Source: Caproicibacterium argilliputei
GTDB taxonomy: Bacteria > Bacillota > Clostridia > Oscillospirales > Acutalibacteraceae
Direction: 5' to 3'
Assembly: GCF_029211325.2 (NCBI RefSeq)
Contig: NZ_CP135996.1
Location: 1,798,001 to 1,862,000 of the forward strand
Length of the DNA stretch: 64,000 bases
Position 1 is the first letter of the stretch; each line of letters opens with the position of its first letter. The notes below the pieces were generated by a model. That model was not told where the DNA came from. It saw nothing but the letters and a program-made list of their open reading frames with translations, and did no database searches. This document shows, piece after piece, positions 18,228-26,955 of the stretch. The translations under genes were made by a program, and so were the position numbers.

Positions 18228-20600
18228 TTATCGGGTGCCGCTTTCCGGTGTTGCTGAAATAGGTTTTTGAGAAGCCGCAGGCTTGCTGTCCTGCGCCGGT
18301 TTGGAATCCTCTGTGTGCTCACTGGAGGCTTTCGGAGAGTCCGAGGTGGGTCGGCTGCTGTCGGTGTCATCCTGCCCCGCAGTGTCCGGTGTGCTATCCG
18401 TTGCTCCGTTTTCTGCCGATGTGCTGCTGTCGGTTCCTTCCGAAGTCGTATTTTCATCCGCTTCCGAATCCGTGGAACCGTGGTTGCCGTCGCACACCTC
18501 CGGCAGGTTATTGCGGTCATAATAGCCGTCCTTCACATCTGTTTCGCCATCAGCCGCCAACAGACCCGACTGTACGCAGTACTCCTTTTTCACCATATTG
18601 CCGTCAAACGTAAAGTCCTTCTTTTCCTGCTTAGCAAGATAGCGTTCGAAAATTCCTTTCCAGATTGCCTTAGAATAGCGTGTGCTGGAAAGTGTTTTAT
18701 TCTTTCCGTAGCCGGTCCAGACCGCGCCGGTGGCATAAGGATTGGCGCCGACAAACCAGCTGTTGACATCATTATCCGTTGTACCGGTTTTGCCAATGAT
18801 GTCCCAACCGTCAATGTTTGCCGCGGTACCGGTGCCCTCAGTCACAACTGTGCGCAGCATCCGATTCATGATGGACGCAGAAACCGAACTGATAGCCTGC
18901 ACCGGTGCCTTTTTGGTATTATCAATGATCACATTGCCGTTGTGATCCAGCACCTTATAAAAGGTATACGGCTGATAATACTTGCCGCCATTCCCGAAAA
19001 TTTCATAGGCAGAAGCCATGTTCAGCACTGTGACACCCTGTTCCTGCCCGCCGAGCGCCATGCTGCCCAGCAGCTGGCTGTCCTGCTTGGTCAGACTGTT
19101 GCCAAAGCCAAGCTTCTGCACCATGAAATTATAGCTGTTGGTAATGCCGAACGCCTTGCACACCTGCGCGGCCGCACAGTTGTAGGAATGTGCAAGTGCT
19201 TCCTGTGCCGGCACTTCGCCATGGCAAACGGAAGACAACGTATCAGAACTGTAGTTATTCGGCCCGGCGCTGCCGTCCGGGAAGTAATTCTCCACCTTTT
19301 CATCCTTCACCAGCGAGGAGTACGTAATCTGCCCTTTGTCCAGCGCGGGCGCATACGTAGAAATGGGCTTGACAGAAGAACCGGACTGAAACTTCAGCAT
19401 GGTTGCGTAAGAGTTAATTAAGTTGGCGGTTTTCTTATTTCTGCTGCCAACGGTTGCCAGCACACGACCGTCATAACCAACCGCACAAAAGCCTGTCTGC
19501 ACCTGCTTGTCATCGTCCAAAACGCCACTATTTAAAATATAATCCTCCGCGACGGACTGCAGGTCTTGATTCTCTGCGGAATAAATCTTCAAGCCGGAAC
19601 TGTAAATCATATTGCTCGCCGCGCTGCTGGAGCAGCTGTACAGATTCATCAGCGCTTTCTGCACATCGCGGATGACCGCCTCTGTGTACCAGTCCCAGAC
19701 TTGGTCGCTGCTGTCCGAGCCTTTTTTCCCGACGAAGGTCATGTTTTCACTTTCTTTCATGGCCTGTGCGTACTGCGCATCGGTAATGCGTTTCTGGTCG
19801 TGCATGGCTGTCAAAACCGTCTGCTGACGCTGACGGTTGTTGTCCTTGTGCACCAGTGGCGTATACTTGGAAGGATTCTGCGTAATACCGGCAATTGCGG
19901 CGCACTGCGCAATGTCGCAATCCTGAATATTCTTTCCAAAATAAAGGTTGGCGGCGGCCTGCACCCCCTGCGTGCCGGAGCCGAATGGCACACAGTTGAG
20001 GTATGCCTCCAGAATCTGCTCTTTGCTGTACTTTTTTTCCAAATTCAAGGCGCGGAAAATTTCCTTGACCTTACGCGTTAAGCTGACTTCGTCTTCCTGT
20101 GTGAGATTTTTAATCAGCTGCTGCGTAATGGTGGAGCCTCCGTAGCTGTCCTCCCCGCCAAAAAGGTTCAGCATCGCGCCGGCAGTTCGCTTCCAATCAA
20201 CACCATTGTGCTCCCAAAAGCGCTTGTCCTCAATGGAAACCATCGCGTCTTTCATCGCCTGCGGAATCTTGCTGTAATCCACCCAAGTGCGCTGCTCCCC
20301 GCTGTGCAGGGAGAGCTTCTGTACCGGCTGGTCTGAATTATCGCCGGAGCCATTGACATACAGGTAACTGGTGTAAGTCTGCTTGTACTCTTTAAGGTCA
20401 ATTTTCACAGACTCGTCCTTCATGCTGTAAACAAAAGAAAGCAGCGAAATGCCCACAATCACCATAGTAATCATGAAAATGGTCAACACCGTCAGCAGGA
20501 CTTTGCCAATCACTTTAAAAACCGAAGCACCGGTTGCAGACGCCGTGCGGTCGTGCATCTGGCCGTTTAAAAAGCTGGTGTCTCTGTTCGTTTTCTTCAT
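18228..20600 (-). CDS. Class A penicillin-binding protein (PBP1A type)
   Basis: A bifunctional glycosyltransferase/transpeptidase building peptidoglycan outside the membrane. The 790 residues contain an N-terminal membrane helix (about 30-55), the GT51 motifs EDKRFWEHNGVDW, GGSTITQQLIKN and EKKYSKEQILEAYLN, and the transpeptidase motifs SSVKP (about residue 405; Ser nucleophile), SYN in AHSYNCAA and KTGT in IGKTGTTDND. A long Ser/Asp/Glu/Thr-rich tail of about 100 residues ends the protein. The start at 20600 has GGAGG 8 nt upstream. Confidence 0.95.
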   Translation of the reverse strand: MKKTNRDTSFLNGQMHDRTASATGASVFKVIGKVLLTVLTIFMITMVIVGISLLSFVYSMKDESVKIDLKEYKQTYTSYLYVNGSGDNSDQPVQKLSLHSGEQRTWVDYSKIPQAMKDAMVSIEDKRFWEHNGVDWKRTAGAMLNLFGGEDSYGGSTITQQLIKNLTQEDEVSLTRKVKEIFRALNLEKKYSKEQILEAYLNCVPFGSGTQGVQAAANLYFGKNIQDCDIAQCAAIAGITQNPSKYTPLVHKDNNRQRQQTVLTAMHDQKRITDAQYAQAMKESENMTFVGKKGSDSSDQVWDWYTEAVIRDVQKALMNLYSCSSSAASNMIYSSGLKIYSAENQDLQSVAEDYILNSGVLDDDKQVQTGFCAVGYDGRVLATVGSRNKKTANLINSYATMLKFQSGSSVKPISTYAPALDKGQITYSSLVKDEKVENYFPDGSAGPNNYSSDTLSSVCHGEVPAQEALAHSYNCAAAQVCKAFGITNSYNFMVQKLGFGNSLTKQDSQLLGSMALGGQEQGVTVLNMASAYEIFGNGGKYYQPYTFYKVLDHNGNVIIDNTKKAPVQAISSVSASIMNRMLRTVVTEGTGTAANIDGWDIIGKTGTTDNDVNSWFVGANPYATGAVWTGYGKNKTLSSTRYSKAIWKGIFERYLAKQEKKDFTFDGNMVKKEYCVQSGLLAADGETDVKDGYYDRNNLPEVCDGNHGSTDSEADENTTSEGTDSSTSAENGATDSTPDTAGQDDTDSSRPTSDSPKASSEHTEDSKPAQDSKPAASQKPISATPESGTR

Positions 20601-20687
20601 TCTGTTATCCTCCACAATCGTGGTCTGCCGCCAAATGATGCAAAAGCACCCGGCAGTCTGTCCGACTGAAGCGTATTTTGGCGGGAT

Positions 20688-20716
20688 GTATATTTTGCCA
20701 AAATATGCACATACTG
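20688..20716 (+). promoter_or_regulatory. Sigma-G/F-like sporulation promoter
   Basis: GTATA, a 17-bp spacer and CATACTG precede the BofC-like gene. This is close to the forespore consensus (GHATR, 17-18 bp, CATWHTA). The predicted start site falls at the ribosome binding site, so the leader would be very short. The spacer includes an ATATTTT/AAAATAT inverted repeat, which could also be an operator. Confidence 0.4.
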
Positions 20717-20734
20717 CAGCCGAGGTGATGCCTT

Positions 20735-21133
20735 GTGAAAAAGCTGAATATCGTCATGCTAGTATGCGCAGTTGCGGTCACCGCGCTGCTGGTTGTATCC
20801 CTTTCGGTCACAAGCGAAGTACAGGAAACCAAGCAGACACCGTCCAGCGCATTTGTTTATTCTAGCGCAAATACGGTTTCAAGTCAAGAAAGCAGCCCGG
20901 TGGGCTCCTCTGCTCTGCAATCAGACGAAGCCGGCGAAAAAACTGCTGCCTACCTGGTAAAAACCTATCACGGAGAAATCGGCATTTTTCGTGTTGGAGA
21001 AGAAGCGCCCTTTCGGATTCTGAACGTACAGACCGCCTCGCTGCCAACGGCAGACCAGCAGCTTTTGAGCAGCGGCATTTCCGTGCAGTCGGCGGAAGAA
21101 CTGCAGCAGATTGTAGAGGACTATATCAGCTGA
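20735..21133 (+). CDS. BofC C-terminal-domain protein
   Basis: A 132-residue protein with a non-cleaved or lipoprotein-like N-terminal membrane segment (about residues 4-27), a Ser/Thr/Gln linker and a C-terminal domain reading YLVKTYHGEIGIFRVGEE, then LPTADQQLLSSGI and EELQQIVEDYIS. This is the BofC C-terminal pattern; in Bacillus, BofC is a forespore-secreted regulator of the SpoIVB/sigma-K checkpoint. The GTG start at 20735 has GAGGTG 7 nt upstream. It is divergent from the PBP gene. Homology to the domain is clear; the checkpoint role is inference. Confidence 0.8.
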   Translation: MKKLNIVMLVCAVAVTALLVVSLSVTSEVQETKQTPSSAFVYSSANTVSSQESSPVGSSALQSDEAGEKTAAYLVKTYHGEIGIFRVGEEAPFRILNVQTASLPTADQQLLSSGISVQSAEELQQIVEDYIS

Positions 21134-21164
21134 GCTAAAACGCACTGCATTGTATGTAAAAGAA

Positions 21165-21192
21165 GGGCGCCATGCCCCGCGGCACGGCGCCC
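21165..21192 (-). terminator. Terminator after SASP gene
   Basis: A near-perfect 12-bp stem (GGGCGCCGTGCC with GGCATGGCGCCC), GCGG loop, then TTCTTTTAC on the minus strand just past the spore protein stop. It may also stop transcription from the BofC-like gene coming the other way. Confidence 0.85.
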
Positions 21193-21208
21193 TGAAGGAG
21201 GCAGAAGC

Positions 21209-21412
21209 TTACTTCATGCTTTCTTCGTAGGACTTAATCATTTTTTTGACCATCTGGCCGCCGACACTGCCGGCTTCGCGGCTGGTCAGGTCGCCGTTGT
21301 AACCCTGCTTGAGGTTCACACCGACTTCAGACGCTGCTTCCATTTTGAACTTGTCCAGTGCCTCGCGAGCCTCCGGAACAACCAGCTTGTTGCTTGTAGA
21401 ATTGCTTGCCAT
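21209..21412 (-). CDS. Alpha/beta-type small acid-soluble spore protein
   Basis: A DNA-binding protein that coats and protects spore DNA. The 67 residues have the family features VPEAREALDKFKMEAASEVGV, GYNGDLTSREAGSVGGQMVKKMI. The germination-protease site region reads MEAASEV, where the consensus is TEFASE, a mild divergence. The ATG at 21412 follows AGGAG by 10 nt; a TTG two codons earlier is possible. A sigma-G-like promoter lies upstream. Its presence shows that the organism sporulates or descends from a sporulating line. Confidence 0.95.
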   Translation of the reverse strand: MASNSTSNKLVVPEAREALDKFKMEAASEVGVNLKQGYNGDLTSREAGSVGGQMVKKMIKSYEESMK

Positions 21413-21467
21413 CTTCAATACACTCCTTTTCCCTGTTGAAAAATGATATATCTTGCGTTTGCTTTCC

Positions 21468-21496
21468 TAGTTTGCGCGCGCACTCGGTATTTATAG
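21468..21496 (-). promoter_or_regulatory. Possible sigma-G promoter for SASP
   Basis: Minus-strand CTATA, 17-bp spacer, CAAACTA. It has one mismatch in each half to the forespore consensus (GHATR ... CATWHTA), as expected for a SASP gene. Confidence 0.4.
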
Positions 21497-21526
21497 CTGT
21501 CAATTTAAGGAGTGAGGCAGGCAATT

Positions 21527-22291
21527 CTATCCGAATTTTCTGCACAAAAATGTGAAAGAAACCAATCGCTTTCTGCCAGAGACGCAAGCAGTTTCTGCAA
21601 GCTGCGACACTGTGCCAAGGGCAAAGCCGCGGCTTTGCAGTGCCGCCAGAATCCGCGGCAGTGCCGTCGCGGTGTTCAGCCCGCTGCAGTGCAGCAGCAG
21701 AATGCCGCCGGACTTCAGCCGGTCAAGCGCCTGCGCGCAGACAATCTGCGGCGCCGCGTTTTTCCAGTCATCCGTTACGGCAGAGCAATCTGCCACACGC
21801 AGCCCCTGCGCGTGCGCCGACTGCAGCAGCGTACTGTTCCAGCGGCGGTACGGTGGGCGCAGCCACGCCGCTTCGGCCCCGCACGCCGCGCGGATTTTTT
21901 CGCAGTTTGCGGCAAGGTCCTGCCGCTGCTGTTCCGCCGTCAGTGCCGTCAAATCACGGTGCAAATCCCCGTGACAGCCGATTTCGTGCCCTGCCTGTGC
22001 AATCTGCCGCAGCGCCTGCGGATATTTTTCCGCCCAGACACCAGTCACAAAAAAAGTAGCGTGCACATTTTTTTCATGCAGTGCCTGCAGCAGCGCCGGA
22101 ACATCATCGGCATCCATGTCCGCGTCAAAAGTGATTGCCGCCGCTTTGCGGGATGGCACAATCGCCTGCAACGGCTCACGCAGGGGACTTTGCGCATAGG
22201 CAAACGTATGCGCGGCAAATCCAAAGCCCAGACACACCAACAGCGTGCAGACCCAAAATGCCCGCCTGCGCAAGATCCAAAAACAATGCAC
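21527..22291 (-). CDS. Secreted polysaccharide deacetylase
   Basis: A carbohydrate esterase family 4 (NodB) protein, probably acting on peptidoglycan N-acetyl groups. An N-terminal signal segment (about residues 8-32) is followed by ITFDADMDADDV (catalytic/metal Asp), GHEIGCHGDLH (the two metal His, H-x3-H), LRPPYRRW and a late LLLHCSG (catalytic His). The GTG start at 22291 has GGGAGGGG 7 nt upstream. 254 residues; close to spore-cortex PdaA/PdaB-type proteins in size, but assignment to one of them is not possible here. It lies beside SASP and BofC-like genes. Confidence 0.88.
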   Translation of the reverse strand: MHCFWILRRRAFWVCTLLVCLGFGFAAHTFAYAQSPLREPLQAIVPSRKAAAITFDADMDADDVPALLQALHEKNVHATFFVTGVWAEKYPQALRQIAQAGHEIGCHGDLHRDLTALTAEQQRQDLAANCEKIRAACGAEAAWLRPPYRRWNSTLLQSAHAQGLRVADCSAVTDDWKNAAPQIVCAQALDRLKSGGILLLHCSGLNTATALPRILAALQSRGFALGTVSQLAETACVSGRKRLVSFTFLCRKFG

Positions 22292-22347
22292 GGCAAATCC
22301 CCTCCCGCTTCACTGTATTCCGCTTGGCAGTTTTTTAGCACCGGCAG

Positions 22348-22386
22348 AAAAAAGGCAACTGCGCAAAAAATCACACAGCTGCCTTT
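22348..22386 (-). terminator. Terminator after UDP-sugar dehydratase gene
   Basis: Minus-strand stem AAAGGCAGCTG with CAGTTGCCTTT, 14-nt loop, then a run of T, starting 3 bp after the stop of the upstream gene. Confidence 0.8.
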
Positions 22387-22389
22387 GGG

Positions 22390-24318
22390 TTATACGCCTT
22401 CTTTGTCCGCCTCGACAGCCAGCAGATCGGTTCGGTCTGCATGGCCGGAATAGGTGGGCACAAGCCGGTGCACAATGTCCACCATTTTTTTGTTGTCTGC
22501 CCCTGCAACTCCGCGAAGTTCCTCCAAATCCGAAAGGAAACTCGGCTCGTTGAATGCAATTGGTGACCCGATGTAAATCAAATCATGCTTGGTTTTCTCA
22601 CACTTGCCCTCAGAATCCAGCAACAGTTCCTCGTACAGCTTTTCACCCGGACGCAGGCCGGTAAATGCAATCTTGATATCTACATCCGGCTCATAGCCGG
22701 ACAGGCGGATCAGGTTGCGCGCAAGGTCAACAATCTTGACCGGCTGACCCATATCGAGCACAAAGATCTCGCCGCCGTGCGCCATGCCGCCCGCCTGAAT
22801 CACCAACCGCGCCGCCTCCGGAATGGTCATGAAGTAACGGATGATGTCGGGATGTGTAACCGTGACCGGACCGCCCGCAGCAATCTGACGCTTAAACAGC
22901 GGAATCACACTGCCGCTGCTGCCAAGCACATTGCCGAAACGAACGGCAGCGTACTCGGTGTTCTGGCTGTGGCGGCTCATGTACTGAATAATCAATTCAC
23001 AGATACGTTTGGTCGCACCCATAATATTGGTTGGATTGACCGCCTTATCCGTGGAAATCAGCACCATGCGCTTTACATGACACTTGTCACAGGTCTGCGC
23101 AACGTTCAGCGTGCCGAAGACGTTGTTTTTGACGGCTTCACCGGGACTCAGCTCCATAAGCGGCACGTGCTTATGTGCAGCCGCGTGAAACAGAACATCT
23201 GGCCGATAGGCGCGCATCACGTGCTCCACACGCGCACGGTCGCGCACAGAACCGATGATGACCTCCAAGTCCAGGCTGTCACCGTACTTAATTTTCATTT
23301 CGTTCTGCAGGTCATACGCATTGTTTTCATAGATATCAAACACAACGATTTTTTTCGGCTTGAAGTGTGCAATCTGCCGGCAAAGCTCGCTGCCAATGGA
23401 ACCGCCGCCGCCGGTCACCATAATGGTTTTGCCCTGCAGATAGCCGCTGATTTCCTCTGTGTTCAGGTGAATCTCATCGCGGCCGAGCAGGTCGGTAATA
23501 TCCACATCGTGCACCTGCATACTGGCCGGTGTGCCCTCGACAATTTCGTAAAGTGCCGGAATGGTCTTCAACTCACAGCCGGTGGAAGCACAGATGTGCA
23601 TGATCTCCTGCTTGTCCGGCATAGAAACCGCCGACATTGCGAGTAAAATCTCATCAATATTATACCGCGCCGCAATGCGAGGAATCACATTACGCCCGCC
23701 GACAATTTTAACGCCGTTAATGCGTGTGCCGCGCTTTTTGGGGTCGTCGTCAATCGCTACTACCGGCACACCCTTGCTTTCCGGCGCATTTTTCATATCT
23801 TTAATCAGCATGGAGCCCATCTCACCGGCACCAACAATCATAACGCGCTTAAACTCATCAGACATCCGCCCGATGTGCGAGCGCCGCAGGCGGTACGCGA
23901 AGCGCACGCTGATGCGTGTCAGGCAGACAAACCCGAAAATCAGCACATAGGCAATCACATACACGCCGCGCCAGAAGCGGCTGATGTCAAAGAAATTACT
24001 GGTGTTGTGCACCAGCAGGAAGCAGATGGCCGCGGCAGAAGTGCTGCCGAGGAAAATCTGAAAAATCTCATCGATACTGCAGAACTCCCACCGCGTGTTG
24101 TAAAATCGTGCCACAAAGAAGCAGGCAAGATGGATCAGAATCAGCCATGGAATCCAAAAATTAAACGTTTCCCGCTGATAATAATCGAAATTAATCGTAT
24201 CAAAGCGCAGAACAAACGCAAGCCAATAGCCAAGGTACACGCTCAGTACATCCACAATCAGCTGCGGAATCAGGCTTTTGAGTGATATATTCCGAAAAAT
24301 CCGGTTGGTTTTTTTCAT
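22390..24318 (-). CDS. Membrane-bound UDP-sugar 4,6-dehydratase (CapD/PglF type)
   Basis: A 642-residue polysaccharide-biosynthesis protein, probably a UDP-N-acetylglucosamine 4,6-dehydratase that makes a precursor of rare sugars for glycan or capsule. Four membrane helices fill about residues 15-125. A first nucleotide-binding fold has IVGAGEMGSMLI, and the catalytic SDR domain begins with VTGGGGSIGSEL (about residue 285) and has STDKAVNPTNIMGATKR, with the Met-x3-Lys variant of the Tyr-Lys pair usual in this subfamily. It is alone on its transcript, with a promoter before and a terminator after. Confidence 0.92.
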   Translation of the reverse strand: MKKTNRIFRNISLKSLIPQLIVDVLSVYLGYWLAFVLRFDTINFDYYQRETFNFWIPWLILIHLACFFVARFYNTRWEFCSIDEIFQIFLGSTSAAAICFLLVHNTSNFFDISRFWRGVYVIAYVLIFGFVCLTRISVRFAYRLRRSHIGRMSDEFKRVMIVGAGEMGSMLIKDMKNAPESKGVPVVAIDDDPKKRGTRINGVKIVGGRNVIPRIAARYNIDEILLAMSAVSMPDKQEIMHICASTGCELKTIPALYEIVEGTPASMQVHDVDITDLLGRDEIHLNTEEISGYLQGKTIMVTGGGGSIGSELCRQIAHFKPKKIVVFDIYENNAYDLQNEMKIKYGDSLDLEVIIGSVRDRARVEHVMRAYRPDVLFHAAAHKHVPLMELSPGEAVKNNVFGTLNVAQTCDKCHVKRMVLISTDKAVNPTNIMGATKRICELIIQYMSRHSQNTEYAAVRFGNVLGSSGSVIPLFKRQIAAGGPVTVTHPDIIRYFMTIPEAARLVIQAGGMAHGGEIFVLDMGQPVKIVDLARNLIRLSGYEPDVDIKIAFTGLRPGEKLYEELLLDSEGKCEKTKHDLIYIGSPIAFNEPSFLSDLEELRGVAGADNKKMVDIVHRLVPTYSGHADRTDLLAVEADKEGV

Positions 24319-24364
24319 TTTTCAAAACTCCCATACAACGGTATCATCGCAATCTAACCCATGT

Positions 24365-24392
24365 ATTATAGCACATTTGCAAATCAAATCAA
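24365..24392 (-). promoter_or_regulatory. Predicted sigma-A promoter for 4,6-dehydratase
   Basis: Minus-strand TTGATT, 16-bp spacer, TATAAT, about 45 bp before the ATG. It overlaps the end of the ABC-operon terminator region. Confidence 0.6.
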
Positions 24393-24395
24393 ATA

Positions 24396-24436
24396 TAAAA
24401 ATTCCGTCTGCCGCAAAAGTTCTGCGCAGACGGAAC
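24396..24436 (-). terminator. Terminator after ABC transporter operon
   Basis: A perfect 10-bp stem, TTCCGTCTGC with GCAGACGGAA, and a 14-nt loop, followed by TTTTTATATTTG on the minus strand. Confidence 0.85.
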
Positions 24437-24464
24437 CGAAAACTTTGAAATTCATCCGAAAAAA

Positions 24465-25079
24465 TCAGCTCTCCAAGCCCGACATCACCCGCAGTGGCGC
24501 ACCCTGCAGAAGCACCCTGCTGTCCGCCAGCGTTTCTGCTTCTTCGCGGTCGTGGGTGACCAGAACCGTCAGCTGCTGCGTTCCCTCCCGGCGCAGCACA
24601 TCCGCACATAGAACTTTGGAGTCGCTGTCCAGCGCGTGAAATGGCTCGTCCAAAAGCAGCAGTTCCGGTCGGAACGCAAGCGCACGCGCCAGCGAAACCC
24701 GCTGCCGCATACCACCGGACAATTTCCCCGGCAATACGTCCTCGTTGCCGGCAAGACCCAGCTTCCGCAGCCACGTACCCGCCTCTTCCAGCGTTTCATC
24801 TCGGCTGCCGCGCAGAACTGCCGCGACGTTCCGCCGCGCTGTCATCCAAGGCAGCAGACGATCCTCTTGAAACACAACCGCAACCCTTTCCGGGCGCTCC
24901 ACCCTGCCCGCCTGCGGTGTTTCAAGGCCTGCCAGCAACCGCAGCAAGGTGGTTTTTCCGCAGCCGGAGGGCCCCAGCAGGCACACGGTGCCGCGCGCCG
25001 GCAGGCGCAGTGTAAAATGCAGCAGCACCGGCTTTCCGCCGTCATAGGAAAACGATACGTCTTCAAATCCCGCTGTCAT
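24465..25079 (-). CDS. NitT/TauT-type ABC transporter ATP-binding protein
   Basis: The cytoplasmic ATPase of a small-molecule importer. Walker A is GPSGCGKTT, the Q-loop FQEDRLLPW, the signature LSGGMRQRVSLARAL, Walker B LLLLDEPFHALD and the switch His VTHDREEA. The ATG at 25079 has GGAGG 6 nt upstream and overlaps the permease by 17 nt, giving 204 residues, shorter than most SsuB/TauB proteins. The last of three transporter genes. The substrate is unknown. Confidence 0.93.
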   Translation of the reverse strand: MTAGFEDVSFSYDGGKPVLLHFTLRLPARGTVCLLGPSGCGKTTLLRLLAGLETPQAGRVERPERVAVVFQEDRLLPWMTARRNVAAVLRGSRDETLEEAGTWLRKLGLAGNEDVLPGKLSGGMRQRVSLARALAFRPELLLLDEPFHALDSDSKVLCADVLRREGTQQLTVLVTHDREEAETLADSRVLLQGAPLRVMSGLES

Positions 25080-25881
25080 GTTCCGCCTCCCCCATTCCGG
25101 CAGCCGAACGCCGCTGCAGCAAGCGTCCCAATCCTTTTTCCAGTGCAACGCTGAGAATTACAATGGCTGCAGTCCAGGCAAACAAATCCGGTGTTTCCAG
25201 ATAAATCTTCGCATCGTACAGATTTCCGCCGACAGACAGCTTCGTATTTGCCAACACCTCTGCCGCAACGCCCGCTTTCCACGCCATACCAATTCCCGTA
25301 CTGCACGCTGCGGAGAAATACGGCAGCACCGACGGCACATAAACCGCCGTCAGCTTCCGCAGCCTGCCAAACCGGTACACCGACGCCATTTCCAGCAGAC
25401 TGCGGTCTGTCGAGGCAATTCCGTTTGACACATTCTGCCAAAAAAGCGGCATAGCAATTAAAAACGATGTAAAAATCGGAATTTTTGCGGAGCTGAACCA
25501 CACCAAAGCCAAAATGATGAACGACGCAACTGGCGTAGCCTTTATGATACTGATTACCGGATAAAACAGCGTGTAGCAGATACTGCTGCGGCTGGTGGCG
25601 GCGGCAAGCAGCGTTCCCAAAGCCATAGCCAGCAGGAAACCAAGCAGAATGCGCAGCATACTGCCGATTACGGTCAGCCAGAACGTCTCCGTCCGCGCCA
25701 GCTGTGCCAGCCTACGTGCAACAGCTAAAGGTGTTACCAGCAAGATTTCCTCATGCACAGCCATGGCAGCAGCCTGCCACACCAGCAGCCAGAAAGCGGC
25801 AGAAAGCACCCACCGCAGAACGCGGGAGTGCTTTCCAGCCGGTTTCACGCCGGATTTAATTCTGGTAGTAAAGGCCATCAT
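25063..25881 (-). CDS. NitT/TauT-type ABC transporter permease
   Basis: The membrane subunit with about six helices in 272 residues. The EAA-type loop is visible as LLEMASVYRFGRLRKLTAVYVPSVLPYF. GGAGGAG lies 9 nt before the ATG at 25881, and the frame overlaps the end of the binding-protein gene by 26 nt, so translation is coupled. Homologous to permeases for sulfonates, nitrate, bicarbonate or thiamine precursors; sequence alone does not pick one. Confidence 0.93.
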   Translation of the reverse strand: MMAFTTRIKSGVKPAGKHSRVLRWVLSAAFWLLVWQAAAMAVHEEILLVTPLAVARRLAQLARTETFWLTVIGSMLRILLGFLLAMALGTLLAAATSRSSICYTLFYPVISIIKATPVASFIILALVWFSSAKIPIFTSFLIAMPLFWQNVSNGIASTDRSLLEMASVYRFGRLRKLTAVYVPSVLPYFSAACSTGIGMAWKAGVAAEVLANTKLSVGGNLYDAKIYLETPDLFAWTAAIVILSVALEKGLGRLLQRRSAAGMGEAEHDSGI

Positions 25882-26908
25882 CCGGCAGTGCTCCTCCTAC
25901 AGATTTCGGATTTTCCTGATACATAATTTTTAAAAACGGCTGCACCTTGGCTTTCATCTCCGCACCGTCCAAAAAGGTAATACCGCAGTTAGGAATTGCC
26001 TTGGTCGCCACAGCCGCCGGCATACTCAGATATTTTTCCGCCAGTTTGCCCGCCTGCGCGGGGTTTTGGTTCGTGTAGTCTGAACTTTCCTTGTATTCCT
26101 GCAGAAACTTCGTGATAGCTTCCTTGTGTGTGTCGGCAAATTCTTTGCGCACCACGATGCAGCCCATGGTCAGCACGCTGCCGTCCTTGACAACTTTGTT
26201 CCATTCGTCAGTCAAATTCAGCGCTAACTTTGCGGTTTTGCACTTGGCAAGTGCCTGCGTTACAAACGGCTCCGGCAGAACCGCGACTTTCGCCTCACCG
26301 GACAGCAGTTTGGTAACCACCTCGGCGTGCTCGGATGCATAGACAACTTTCACATCTTTGCCCGGTGTCAACCCGTTTTGTTTCAGGATATAGTTAAATG
26401 TATATTCGGGAACCGAACCCTGGCCGGAGGAATACACCGTTTTCCCCTTTAAATCTTTCACAGACTTGACGGCTTCACCGTTGGTCACAACGTGCAGCAC
26501 ACCAAGTGTGTTAATCTCGAGCAGCTGCATTTTCCCACCGGTTTTTTTGTACAGAGCCGCCGCCAAATTGGTTGGCAGTCCTGCCATATCCACCTCGCCG
26601 GATGTCAGCTTGGCAACCGCCGCGGTCGGATCTGAATCCAATGTAAAGCGATAATCGTTTGCCGCTGTTTTAGCATCGGTGTCCTGCATCATTTTCAGCA
26701 TTCCCAAACCGGTGGGGCCTTTCAGCGTATCCACTTTCATAGTTGTCTTTTCCGCAGCCACCGCAGAGGACGAAACGGAAGCAGACGAAGTACCCTTTGC
26801 CACGGATGAAACGGCAGAAGAAGCTCCTGTGCCCGCGCACGCCGCCGCAGACAGCGCAATGGCTGCCGCAAGCGCCAGCGCGAAAATTTGTTTTTTGAAT
26901 GGTATCAT
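25856..26908 (-). CDS. NMT1/SsuA-like substrate-binding lipoprotein
   Basis: The extracellular ligand-binding component of the importer. Residues 1-25 form a signal ending in LSAAACAG, a lipobox-like site; a Ser/Val linker follows. Two lobes contain LKGPTGLGMLKMM, DLKGKTVYSSGQGSVPEYTFNYIL and VAVLPEPFVTQALAK, typical of the NMT1/THI5-like family. The ATG at 26908 is preferred because the ribosome binding site lies in front of it and overlaps an upstream ATG. 350 residues. Confidence 0.92.
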   Translation of the reverse strand: MIPFKKQIFALALAAAIALSAAACAGTGASSAVSSVAKGTSSASVSSSAVAAEKTTMKVDTLKGPTGLGMLKMMQDTDAKTAANDYRFTLDSDPTAAVAKLTSGEVDMAGLPTNLAAALYKKTGGKMQLLEINTLGVLHVVTNGEAVKSVKDLKGKTVYSSGQGSVPEYTFNYILKQNGLTPGKDVKVVYASEHAEVVTKLLSGEAKVAVLPEPFVTQALAKCKTAKLALNLTDEWNKVVKDGSVLTMGCIVVRKEFADTHKEAITKFLQEYKESSDYTNQNPAQAGKLAEKYLSMPAAVATKAIPNCGITFLDGAEMKAKVQPFLKIMYQENPKSVGGALPDDGLYYQN

Positions 26909-26955
26909 AAAAAACCTTCCCTCCATAAAATCCTATATAAACCGCTGTGTGCGGA

